A stretch of 64,000 bases of DNA, taken from the NCBI GenBank assembly GCA_000499405.2, contig HG738137.1, forward strand, positions 2,666,001 to 2,730,000, read 5' to 3'. The position numbers were made by a program, and so were the translations under genes. The notes beneath the pieces are model-generated. The model saw only the letters and a list, made by a program, of their open reading frames with translations, ran no database searches and was not told the DNA's origin. Positions 48,720-60,400 of this stretch are shown in pieces (position 1 is the stretch's first letter; every line of letters starts with the position of its first letter). The stretch is from Onchocerca volvulus. Taxonomy: Eukaryota > Nematoda > Chromadorea > Rhabditida > Onchocercidae.

Positions 48720-50425
48720 TTCTAATTTTCAGGAAATCTTCCGACTTTGTACAATAATTATTTTTTTCGTAATGCAAAGACAAATGATAATAATTGCCAT
48801 ATTGTGTAAATTATTTGTCAAATCCATTTTTTAGAAATGGTATATTTCCTGAATCTTATGATGACGAGATTTTATTTAAAACTCAATTTTTAGTTTACAG
48901 GAGTAATAAGCATTATTTTTCGATATTTTTCACGCTATATTTAATTTTACTAAAATTTTGATTTTCTTTGTTTGGGAAATCTAAAATTTTTCGAAATTTT
49001 ACATACAACAAAATCGAAATAGGAGAAAAAAAAAGTATTACAGCAAAATGGAAGGAAGAGTGAGAGAATAGAGAAAATTCAGGCGCAAATTAACGAATAT
49101 TGTCACATTATTTTGATTTTCCTTAAAATTCTCCATTTTCTTCAAAAACTATTCGGTTGTCATGAAATAATAAAATTAATAAATCTTTAAGAAAAATTAT
49201 GTTTTATAAAATCCATTTTATTATATTTTATAAAAAATTTATATTTTTTTCTTTTTTTTTGTAAGTCAAAAAATTTAAAAATTATTCGTTGTATAACATC
49301 ATGTAATTCTTGAAACAATTTTTCCATTTGTTAAAATAATGAAAAAAAATTGCTACTATTTTGAATTTTGCCTTTATGATTACTTAAGCTGAAATGCAAT
49401 TTTTATAGGTATTCAATTTTAATTGATAATACCAAAATATAATATCTGAATTTTCTGCTTAACAATTTTATTTTCCCATCATTGATATATGATGCTGTGT
49501 TACTTATTTAATATATAAATTATTAACAGTTTTTCCAAAATCTCATCTACAAGTTTGCTACTGATAACTAAAATTGATTTTCGGAAGAAAATCACAATTA
49601 CTGAAGATAAGATTGTTTCAAAATTGTTATTATTTTGAAAATCATTCTCATCATCACATTTAATTACTATCATTTTTTCAACCATAATTATTTTTGTTAC
49701 CCATGATTATGAAATTTAATCATTATGATATATTTTGATAATTTGATTTTAAATAGGTAATAAATGATGATCTTCAAAATTTGACCCATTATTACTTTCA
49801 GTTTAACCATTACTTTTATTTTCTATCCTTTTTTTTTTTTTTTTTTTTGCCATAATTACTTTCATTGCTTATAATTACATATCTTAGTCACTGTAAGATG
49901 TTTCATTGTAATACAATTAGTAATTAACGATATACTGTTAGTATTTTTTGTTAAAATAAAGTTTTTAGAATTGTTAGTGACATCTTTGTCCGAAACTTCC
50001 TTTTCTACAAAAAACTTAAGCTTATTTGTTGTTATCTTACAACGAAGAGAAGAGGAGATTGAATTGGCAACGATTTCATCGAATATCAATATCATATTTT
50101 AGAAGTCAATTGTAATTTAAACAATTTGAGATAGCTATTTTAAACTGATTGTATTAATATTTTTTTCACTTTTAATATCATAACAAGTCAATTTTTTCTT
50201 TTTCCTTTGTAAGTATTAAATATGTTTATTATTATAAATAATTTTTAGAAAATTCGAAAATTAATTTGTGCTGTAATATTTGTCAATTATTCAACAAAAT
50301 TATTAAATTCATTTGAAATTTTCAATAGCATATATTTATGATTTATAAGCTTTACGATAAAATTGTGCATCAAATTTTCTTCCTCTCTCCGTTCCTTTTA
50401 AATCTATCATCCTCATCTAATCCTT
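48720..50425. other. Desert, no gene seen
   Basis: AT-rich, with T runs. Short open frames lack start and splice support. Confidence 0.4.
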
Positions 50426-50430
50426 CTCAA

Positions 50431-50460
50431 CTTTATTATTATCATTATTATTATCATTAA

Positions 50461-50530
<70 letters not shown>
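50431..50530. repeat. (TTA)n microsatellite
   Basis: Interrupted TTATCA units followed by about 24 uninterrupted TTA units. Confidence 0.95.
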
Positions 50531-51205
50531 TGTATATGATTTATAAGAATTTTTTAAATATCTTTTTTTTTTCCTTCTTTTTTATTTTAATTTCCATATT
50601 TATTTCTTATTTTTAATATTACAGCAAACTAATCTGTTTTATTGAAGGAACATTATTTCGTTTATTTCTTTTTCTTCTTTTATATCTTGATTGAAGAAAG
50701 CCATTATAATTTATTTATTAGTATATTTTCATATGCTTAATTTGAAAAGGATTATTTAAATATAACTTTAAAGAATAATTCAAATAACTTCAAGTTTAAT
50801 CATAATTTACCGACAAATTTTTCATAACTTTTTGACAATTTTCATGCTTTACTTGTTTATCTAAATTGTTTATTCATACAATAATAATTACTGATATCAT
50901 TGTATTTATCATCAATTTCTATTTAATCATTACATAGCTAGACAATTTTAACAAATTTATTTGTATGATTATTGATCGATTATTTAGAGCATTATTAAAA
51001 TCAAAAGAACTTTAAAACATTTGTAAAAATGGTATTGGCATTGAATTCTTTTGTTTATGATACATAAGAATACTTCTGTATAATTTCAGCATTTTTTTTT
51101 TTTTTTTTCATTTGAATGCAAAATTCGATGAATATAGATCTTTATCAAAAATAATTTGCAATTTAAATTGAAATTTAAAGAAATTAATGACTAAAATAAT
51201 TTCAG

Positions 51206-51319
51206 GAAAAGTGGTAAAACTAGAAGTGGGCTAATATCTGAGCAGTGCTTTGATATGGAGAAAAGTTACCATTTTGTGGGAGACAAAAATACTAAACCAA
51301 AACAATCCTTCGTCATACG
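51206..51319 (+). CDS. Internal exon of an unrecognised plus-strand gene
   Basis: A consensus acceptor (AATAATTTCAG) and donor (CATACG then GTTAGT) bound 114 bases that are richer in G+C than the flanks. One frame is fully open: after one base it reads SGKTRSGLISEQ, CFDMEKSYHFVGDKN and TKPKQSFVI, and it leaves two bases (CG) of the next codon. That phase matches the exon at 57357-57444, giving Arg at the junction. The translation is hydrophilic with Lys and Ser, like a cytoplasmic tail. No family was recognised. Upstream exons must lie further left or have been missed. The intron to the next exon would be 6 kb unless other phase-compatible exons lie between. Confidence 0.55.
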
Positions 51320-51329
51320 GTTAGTTTTC

Positions 51330-52974
51330 ATTCCTGATCCATTCAAAATGCATAATTGATTTTCAACATTTTCAAGAAAAATAATAAACTTGTTTATCAA
51401 AGATATAAATTAACCTATTAATTTAGATCTTATAAATACTGCTTTTAATATTTGCATAAATATAGTGATATAGCTAGAATTTTCGGAATTTTTCAAAAAT
51501 ATACCTTCTTTGCCTTCGCCTTCTTTTCACCTATTCTTTTTCAAGATCTTTGAATTATTCAGACAAAATAAATGATTATCGAATATAATCATATTTTTTT
51601 AAATCGAAAAATTTAATCCATTTATGATATTTTAATGAACTAATCTTATAAAAATCTTGAATAAAAGCACAGTTTATTATTGATTTAGCAAAAGAAATAT
51701 CATTTTACTCATTATTACTTCATACCCACTATTATAAAAGATAATTTATAATATTTATAATTTCTAGTTGGAGAAATTTACAAAAGTTTCTCCTTTTTTT
51801 TTTTTTGTCAATAAATCACAAATCTAAATCAATTTTGGAAATTTCGAAAATTAAATGAAATAAGTTAAAAAGAAAAAAAACGAAAATGTGTCAGTTAAAA
51901 TCAAACATTTTGACTGAAGCAGGCACTAAAGTAGAGAATTATTCGATTTAAACATATTTTGAATGTAAAATTCCCGAAAACTTTCGATCCATCAAAGTTT
52001 TTTTGCTGGTCTTTTCAACAATCATGAAATTTGGTGCAAAAATTAATTTTCATTTTTTTTTTTCCTTTCTAATTTATCAGTTGACTTAATTCTTGGGTAT
52101 CATCGATTGGACAAATGCCATTTGATCTACCGATTATCTTTTTGATTATGTCGAAAAGATTTTATTATTTGAAGTGATAAAATTACTATTAACAATTTGT
52201 ATAGCAATTATACCATCTTTATCATGTCAAATGTATTATTCCATTTAGATAACGTATATTCTGCTCCTATTTTTAAATAACCTGTAATTATTATAAATTT
52301 ATATTTGCAATATTTCAGTAAAAACAAGAAACAAACCATTTATCATTTAACATAAAGACTGCATATTACATATTGAATACATTTGTTCTAAATTATTCAT
52401 ACTAATAATTCTAAAAAGAATTAAGAATTAATTGATCAATTCACATAAATGCTACGTGTAACACATTGAATCCATTCGTCTAAATCAATCATAGTGATCA
52501 TCATAAAAAGAAAATAAAACCTCATTGTTCTATTTTACATAAAATTCTTACATGCATAAAATACTTGATATATAATACCATAAAATTTAGTAGCATTTTC
52601 ATTCGCTTCTTTTTTTCGTTTTCCTTTTCTTCTTTTTCTTTTTTTTTTTTCTTTTCTAACAAAATCAAAATGATCAAAATGTACGGAACACTATATAAAT
52701 TTCCTTCCTCTCCTCTTTCTCCCATTACTTATCACATCTATCAATTCTTTCCATTTTTATTTCATTTTTTTTTTTTATTTTTTTTAATGAAACTAAACAG
52801 TTCAAATTCTTCTCTTCAGAGATTGCTGTAATGTTGAAAGAACTGTTTAAAAAAGATTGCAATAAGAAAATGAAAAGAAAAAGGAAAACTGACGTTCATT
52901 AAATGACTCTTAGCATCATAGCAGAGGCAGTCGAATCATTATCGTTTTTCAATCATTTTCATTTTCCAAAAAAA

Positions 52975-53005
<31 letters not shown>

Positions 53006-54235
53006 CGATGATGATAGCGGAGGAATGTGTATGTATCACCGAATTTTTTTTGCAATTTCGAAATTATAAATGTAACTTTGACCGTCCAAAAAGTAAATAA
53101 TAATATTTTTGAGAAAAAGACAACAAAGGAAGCAAGTGATTTCTATCAAATAATCATTATTATTCCATTATTTCTGCTAAAACTTTTTATATCGAATATT
53201 TCAAATTGTCCTTAATTAACAACAATCAACAATCTATATTTATCTTTTTTTTTTTGGATTTTCTCGAGGAAAAAAGTTGCAAAAAGACCATTTTGGTAAG
53301 TTAATTTTAATCTCGACTTGTTTTTTTGAAAATTCTTTTTTTTTCTTTCGAGAAAAAAATTTTTTTTTTATATTAAAAGGAATGAAATACTAAAATACTA
53401 TTTTATATTATATGGTAATATTTCAGACTAATATTTTTCTGAAATATTCCACATAATTTATTTTCAAGATAATATCACAAATTATTGCTATTATTTATCA
53501 GTACGAACAATAATATTAAGAACAGAAATGATGATAATGATGATTATAATGACCATGTTGAAAGTAATAGGCAAATATTTTCAACATTCTTCCATTTATA
53601 TGATTGAACTGCCAAAAATTTTTGTTGAAATAACATATTATATTTCCTGATACAATGAATTCGTAACTTTTCCCGACGCTAATTGCTCATTTACTATCTG
53701 AGAAGAATATGTGGAACAGGAATATTCCATTTCTCTTTTTTTTTCTGCCATTTCATTTAATTTTAATTAATTAGACAATCGAGGTATTCTAATTTTCCGG
53801 AAAATCTGAACTATAATGAAGAGATCTATAAAACTCTCAAGTTTCTTTCGGTGAACAGGATAGGATATCGTTTGTTTATTTTTGCATTATGAGTAGTATC
53901 CCATTCCAAAATTATTTTAAAATTCTATTTATTAATTTAATAATAGTTTGTCGAGATGCTAGAAATGTATCATTAAAAATAATTGATTTAACTTCTCTGG
54001 AAAATTTCTAGATATCAATTTGAATGTGTTTAATTTATTCGAAAACTTCTATGACTTTTTGAAAGTCTCTCAGTAATAACATTAGCCGATTACTTCTAAT
54101 GAATCACTGAACAGAAATCTTAGAATATATTCAGCAATAGAAGATAAATTAATCAAAAAATATTACCAAAAAATAATAAATCCGAAATACGCTAGTTTCC
54201 TATATGTACATTAGTAAAGTAAATTATTTTCTAGA
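51330..54235. other. Probable long intron, no exon recognised
   Basis: AT-rich, including a T run of about 26 bases at 52980-53005. A plus-strand open frame at 52903-53100 is split by that run and is probably spurious, although its second half (MMIAEECVCITEFF) looks coding-like. Confidence 0.35.
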
Positions 54236-54241
54236 ATGCTA

Positions 54242-54601
54242 TTAATAATTCAGTTTTTTGTCCAAAATTTTATTTGTTAGCAAAAAAAAAATTTGAAAAT
54301 CAATTTCCAAACTTAACTTGAATCTAGTATTCCAAGTGGTGTGAATCGGATAATTCACCATTCTCCTCCGTCTTCTAATCCTATTATTTGCCAGGTATTT
54401 AATGCTATAAAAAACTTGTAAGAATTGAGCCATCGCATCCTTTCTTTCAATCTTTGTAATGCATCCAATACTATCATCAAGAAGTTCTATCAAAAGATTG
54501 ATTGATTGATAAACTAAAAATGCGTAAACCCATTTTCCTACGTCAATCACATTTATCATTAAGATCAACAATAATATTTTCTCGTCACTATTTATCACCA
54601 T
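54242..54601 (-). CDS. Orphan ORF of 119 codons, status uncertain
   Basis: A 119-codon open frame, long for this base composition. It begins with a hydrophobic segment (ILLLILMINVIDV), then VYQSINLLIELLDD, a KIERKDAMAQFLQVFYS stretch and an Arg run (RIRRRRRM) before a Leu/Phe-rich end. No TTTCAG acceptor stands directly before the ATG and no clear donor ends it. It could be a membrane-protein exon, a relic or chance. No family was recognised. Confidence 0.25.
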   Translation of the reverse strand: MVINSDEKILLLILMINVIDVGKWVYAFLVYQSINLLIELLDDSIGCITKIERKDAMAQFLQVFYSIKYLANNRIRRRRRMVNYPIHTTWNTRFKLSLEIDFQIFFLLTNKILDKKLNY

Positions 54602-55608
54602 CTTTTGATTTCCGTGTTTTACTTGTAATCATATGATTCATTGTAGTTATCATTATATTTATTCTCATTATATCACAAATATAGCACTTACAAATTAGTC
54701 CAATAGAAGATAAATCAGATGAGCTATTTCGAAACAAAGAAATAAGTTCTCGAAAAAATTTTGCTCATTTATAATTTATTTATGAAAATTTAACACATTT
54801 CATGATGACAGTTAGTTGATGACTCAGATATGATCATTTCATCGATAAAGTAAAAAAAATTTCTGGTTCAAATTTCTTCTATATTCTAATAACATAACTA
54901 ATAGCTATGAGTCAAATTTATCTTTCATCAAGTTTGTCGATAAACTAAAAATCGTAAGAGTGTTAGACAGAAGAGTCGTTTGATGTTTGAAAAAATTTGG
55001 TCCAACAGAAAAGTAGCATTCCTTACCTAATCAGCGTTATATGTTTCTCTACACTATCGATTTCATTATTTTTCCTTCGTTATGTCGCATAAAATTCTTG
55101 ATTGAATTTTTTAAATAACTAAGTAATCGTTCGTATTTCTTAATATTTTACTTTTCTTGCATTTTCTTATCAGTTAAGTACTTCTTTTAATTTAGATCTT
55201 AATTGCATAATGAATACAGTTTTTTATTAAATTATTTACTGAATAATTCGAGAAACAAAAAAGTAATTCGAAAAAAATAACTAAAAAAAAAATTTATATT
55301 ATTCGAAAAAAAGTTTAATTCAAATTTAATATGTTTTTATAAATAATTAATTTTGTGAATTTATCATTCTTTTAACTGAAAATCGAGATAGGGAATTCGG
55401 AATGGTAATACGCTATTATTTATTATAAATATGTATCCGAAATGTATAAAGATTTGTCTTTACCCATAATACTATAGTAAGTGATAATGAATCATAAAAT
55501 GGAGCTATAATGATAGTGGAATTTAAATAGTTTCGAAATTTGTTGACAAAGAGATAATATTTCTACGTTATTCATTAGTCTTTATGATAATCGCATTAAG
55601 AGACCTCT

Positions 55609-55797
55609 ATGATAGCAATCAGATCAGTTTTGTCCTTCGCTTTCTTTTCTTTCCGTTTGTTACAATTTGCTATATCAATGATGCAAGTACAAACTGCCAG
55701 TTATCATCATGAAAAATCGAAATTTTTTGTTGGCAAGAAAAAAGAACCATATTTGAAACCAGAAAATAGGGAATTGGTTATGTTTACCAATATATGA
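55609..55797 (+). CDS. Candidate secreted peptide precursor (62 aa)
   Basis: A complete short frame from ATG 55609 to TGA 55795-55797. Residues 1-30 form a plausible signal peptide: an Arg near the start, a Phe/Leu/Ala-rich core, and a VQTA ending that fits signal peptidase. The remainder begins SYHHEKSKFFV and is followed by G-K-K-K (residues 42-45), the layout of an amidation donor plus basic cleavage site in neuropeptide precursors. PYLKPENR and a short tail follow. An AATAAA lies at 55827-55832, thirty bases after the stop, and a TTCATTAG acceptor-like site lies about 30 bases before the ATG. No known peptide family was recognised. It may be a neuropeptide-like or other secreted product, or a chance frame. 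Confidence 0.35.
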   Translation: MIAIRSVLSFAFFSFRLLQFAISMMQVQTASYHHEKSKFFVGKKKEPYLKPENRELVMFTNI

Positions 55798-56390
55798 ATC
55801 ACAACAAATTGCTCGAAGAATTTATAAATAAACGAAGCATTTTTATGTTTCATTCTGCTTCCCAGTTCTTTTTTTCTTTTTTTTTTTTTTTGCAGCAAAA
55901 TATTGTGGCAATAAAATAATTTAAGAATAGGAATAAGGATAAAAAAATTTTCATGCCAAGATTTGAAAATTTAAAAAAAAGAACTTTAAACTGTTAATTT
56001 TAGAATTCGAAAAGTTTTTTTTGTGCTTTTGAAATTTTTTAGTTAACAATTTAATATTTATTTTCGGTTTTTTGTATTCATTCTTACTGAAACTGATTAA
56101 TTTTGTACAGCCGAATGTCATTTCTTCTTCATTTTATGGAGATGGGGAAACTTTCAAATTTCCACTCTTTTTCCTTTTTTTTCTTTTTCCTTTCAGAAAC
56201 AATCAAATTTTATTTTTATTACAATATTGAAATTCGATGTCAAAAATTCAATTTTTCCACATTCTTTCTGATTAGATTAAATCATTGCAACACTACAATT
56301 TTTCAAATGCACAAACATTCTAATTAAATTATCCATAGAATCGTTGCGAAAATTTTGTTGCAAATGTATCGTTTGCATAAAACAAAACAC

Positions 56391-56515
56391 TTCGACACGA
56401 AATCCATAGAAATAAAAATGTAAATGCTACCTGTTACTCCGAACGAATCTCCGGAAGTTCTTCACTGATTCTTTTCGAATTTTGACACAATCTTGTATCC
56501 CAATAGGCCATCATT
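56391..56515 (-). repeat. Dispersed repeat copy 5
   Basis: On the minus strand it reads ATTGTGTCAAAATTCGAAAA, AGTGAAGAACTTCCGGAGAT and ends in ACATTTTTATTTCTATGGAT, the same order as the copy on the opposite strand 240 bases away. Confidence 0.65.
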
Positions 56516-56660
56516 TTTAGATAGACGACTTGCTTATTTTTCTTGACATGTCACGTCCGTGACAACTAAAAGTAAGTGGGAAAGCGGGATTTATTGATTG
56601 TGTCTTCCTTTTTTTCTCTCATTTTCCTTCTTTTCCCCATCTCTCTCTCTTTCTTTCCTG

Positions 56661-56747
56661 AATAATAATAAGTAATAATGATTAATTATAATAGTAATAA
56701 ACAGTAATAAATAACAATAAATAATAATAAACAATAATAAATAATAG
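56661..56747. repeat. AAT/AAAC-rich simple repeat
   Basis: Irregular AATAATAAT and AATAAACAATAAT units directly abutting the left side of repeat copy 6. Confidence 0.8.
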
Positions 56748-56991
56748 TATTCGAACGCAAAGTTGTGTCAAAATTTCAAAGCAATAGGTAAGGACTTTCC
56801 GATGTCTAAGATTTTGAATTAATTAATATAGATAAAGTGCATATTTGAGAACTTTCGGAGATTTAAAATTTTGAACAAACAAACATTGACATTTTTATTT
56901 ATATAGATTAGCTGGAGATGGACATGCGAAACGTGGCCGGCCCCCATAGACTAGCTGGATTGGCCACGCTCCGCGTGTTCGATCCAGCTGG
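56748..56991 (+). mobile_element. Dispersed repeat copy 6, most complete, with Helitron-like 3' end
   Basis: Reads AACGCAAAGTTGTGTCAAAA, a second GAGAACTTTCGGAGATTTAA block, CAAACAAACATTGAC, TTTTTATTTATATAGATTAG and then two GC-rich monomers. The final monomer has GGCCACGC, a TCC loop and GCGTG (56962-56977), then GATCCAG, CTGG (56988-56991) and T. This parallels the inverted copy at 41180-41345 and again fits a hairpin plus CTRR plus T end. It is short and has no coding capacity, so it would be non-autonomous. Confidence 0.55.
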
Positions 56992-57356
56992 TGTTAAATA
57001 AATCCATACATTTTCTGCATTTTTTATTTAAATTTTAAATCCTCATATATTTTTATTCAAATTTTAAATTTCCATATATTTTATATACAATTTCGATAAT
57101 TTTACTTTTAATGTGATTTACTTTTTTCAAAATTATTTAATAGTTCGATGTGTAAGCATAATTTGGATATACATAAAAATACTATTAATGAAACTAGTTG
57201 ACATTTTAATGATGGCAGTAAAAATAGTATTTTTGCAAAATTTGATGCGGAAAGTTTATTTATTGATTCTTTCCTTATTTTCTTTTTTAAAAATCAGCTA
57301 ATGTATTTTAAAATGTAATCAACAAAAAGATAGACGGTTCATTCCCATTTCTGCAG

Positions 57357-57444
57357 ACAGAATCAGAGAACCGGTTTTAACAGTCGACATCATGTACATC
57401 CATACAATACACTCCAGCTGAGCAACATTAACGCCAACGATTAA
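57357..57444 (+). CDS. Terminal exon of the unrecognised plus-strand gene
   Basis: A TTTCTGCAG acceptor is followed by one base and then 28 open codons, QNQRTGFNSRHHVHP, YNTLQL and SNINAND, ending at TAA 57442-57444. Base composition is far less AT-rich than the flanks. The starting phase exactly complements the exon at 51206-51319, and the combined C-terminus is hydrophilic, His- and Asn-rich, with no membrane segment. It looks like the cytoplasmic tail of a receptor, channel or adhesion protein, but that is a guess. The 3' UTR has no obvious nearby AATAAA. Confidence 0.5.
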
Positions 57445-57449
57445 TTATG

Positions 57450-60400
57450 TTATTTTTCAAAATTAATCAATCAATCAGTCAAAAAAAAAAGCGAATCTTT
57501 CTGGAATGCTTTTGTCATCTTAATTTGTTTCTTTTTTTATACTTTAATTTTATTACTCATTGAAAGATTAATTCCACTTTTTCCTCTTATTTTTTTCGTC
57601 TATTTGTCAATCTATTCACAATTTTCTTTCTTTTCATATTTTATTTTTAAAATTAAAATTAAATCCAAGAATTTCTAATCTATGGGCATTTACAGATTTA
57701 ATCTATTGACAATTATAGATTATTAACCAATTTAATTTTATATTTAACACACGTTAAACATTTATTTATTTCAGAGAAACTTAATTTACTATCAATTTTA
57801 ATTAGTTTGAATATCAATCCATCTAATTTTATCAGATATTATCAGCTAAAGCGAATGAATCTATAAAGTGGCAAAAATTTATCACAAATTAGTATCGCAG
57901 TATCTGAGAAAAAAATATGAATCATTATAATCAGGATAAGTTTATTGGTCACTTGATGATATCAGGAGATCAGTAAACTACTGATGATATTCTTTTATAA
58001 AATTAAAATAATATCAATGATTTTGATTACATGAATTGATTTATTCCATAGTGTATTTTTAATTAACTGTAATGAAATATTCTCGTAATACTTGTGCAAA
58101 ATGCTTTTTTATTATGAAATGATTAAAAAGTCAACCAAAAAAGGAAAAAAAAGATGTTCCAAAAAATTCATTACATGAAGTGGAAAAGAAGAAAAAAAGA
58201 TTAAAAGCCAATTTTTGGCAAATTTTCTTCAAATTCCACTAGGAGTCATGAATTCTACAACAGAAATTTCTTCTTTAAATGGCTTCATTTATTTATCTTT
58301 TTTCAAATTCATTTCTTTTTTTTTCAGCTTTTAAATTGATCAAAGTTTGATACATGCTTTTCTTCTCGTTTATTCCTCTCACTGGTTTCAACTTTTTTTT
58401 TTTTATAATTTAATTTTTAAATTTTCATCCAAATTCTGATGTTTTGAACTTTAATAATTTAAATTTTCCATTAAATTTCCATGCTACCGTTGATTTTTTT
58501 CGTTTAAATAATATAATAATAACACGTTTACTTCATAATTTATACAACCATATATCTAGATTTTTGAATGATTTGAACTTTTTCTTGACCAATTAATATT
58601 TTAAACAAATACAAATAATGAAGTATCTCTCAATAATTTTTATTTGATTATTTGATTTGGAATGTTTTCATAGAAAAATATTACACGATTATTATCAGTT
58701 GAAATGATGGAAAGTTTCGAGAAGAAAATTAAATGAAATTGAAAATTTATTTTTTTGCAGCATAACTTTCTGTAAATTCACTTTAATCGTTCATTTTCTT
58801 CATTAAATTGAGCAATTTCGCTAGCAAAATCATTTTCAATTCCTATTTTATTGGTTTTTAGGAGTGTGATGAAGGAAGGACTAAATGATATATGTCTCTT
58901 TTTTTTTTTTTTTTTTTTTTTATCGTGTTGGATAAATTTTGATGCTTTAGATGTACGGTATTTGCGCATGCAATACTTGAAGCATATTAATAATTTATTT
59001 TCTTCTTAGAAACGTTTGAAGATTAACAAATATTCATTAAATGATAAATTTATAAAGTATCAAATAGCATATGAAAGTCATGGAAAAAATTATCATCTAT
59101 AAAAAAATGATAAAAACTCCTTATATGGAAGGCAGTACTGTTAATATTCAGTAATTTAAATATTTCATTTAATAGTTAAAATACTTTTCTATGTTTAGTA
59201 TTGATCGAAAATAGAAAAAATAGAATGAAAAGTTAAAATTACAAAATACTTCCAAGCAAACTACAGAAATGATTAATTCAAATAAACAAATAATCTTTGA
59301 CCTTCGATTTATCCAAAAATAGTATCAAAGGAAAAATTATTCGAGTATTCAAGTTCAGAAAAAGAGGACTGGTTCAAATTTCAAATACAATAGGCAACAG
59401 TAGCCATATTGGAATGATGAAAAAAATAAATCTTATTACAATCTTACAATATTACATCATTGCCAACAGGAAAAAGGACAAAAAGAAAAAAGAATACAAG
59501 CGAAGATTTTTTTTTCCTAAATTTTTTAAATTTTATGAAAAGACTTGCTATTTGAAAAATTTGCATGGTATCGAAATTAATAGAAGGTCACTGACATTCT
59601 AGTAAAATCTTATCTGCTGCATTGTTTTTAATCATTCTATTATTCTTAGAACATCTTTTTTCTTTTTCGCTTTAGAGAAAAAATTTTAAAATTTCAGAAA
59701 TATTTTTTCCAATTTAATAAAAATGTATTTATTAATTTAATTATAACTTGCATCATTTATTTCATACATATTACACACATTTGTTTTGTTTTGTTTGTTT
59801 TTCTACGCCATTTTTTTTTTTTTTTTTTACGATTTGTGCTGTTTATGGAAATTTTATTCTGTTGAATGAACATTTTACAATTAAAATACCTCAATGTGAC
59901 ATTGCAGTAGTATAGCAATTGGATGGAACTGCTGAGAAATTACTTTAAAAAGCCAAATTACGCCAGTGTATTAACATACATATATTAGCCAAGCTTGGTA
60001 TGATAAAAGATATGATCAAATGACCGAAATTTCAATGGCAAATATTAAATTGAACATAGGCTAGAAAAGAAAAAACTTAAAATAGTTTATTAAACGGATT
60101 GTATTGCGTTATTATTTTATCATTAAGTTAATTATCATACATTTTATTATTAACTAATAAAAGGGAAAAAATGCATAAAAGTTAATAAACGAAAATATTC
60201 GTTTTAAGTTTGAATTACAATTTAAAATTATTGAATTTAGTCCAATTATAATTTTATAGCTTTTTAATGTTTTCTGAATTATTCAATCGGTAATTATTCA
60301 ATCGGTTTATTCTCGAAAAGAAAAAGTCGCGAAAATGGATGAAATAATGGTTATTTTACAAGTCTTGAAAAAAGCAGTTATTTGTAAAAACTGATTGAAA

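Noticed and set aside
56545..56570. TGTCACGTCCGTGACAACTA, resembling the start of an LTR
   Set aside because: No matching LTR end, second LTR, primer-binding site or target-site duplication was seen nearby. It is kept only as a 7-bp hairpin.
59297..59602. 101-codon plus-strand ORF
   Set aside because: Begins with TTG, is dominated by Lys/Phe/Ile from A and T runs, and lacks splice or poly(A) context.
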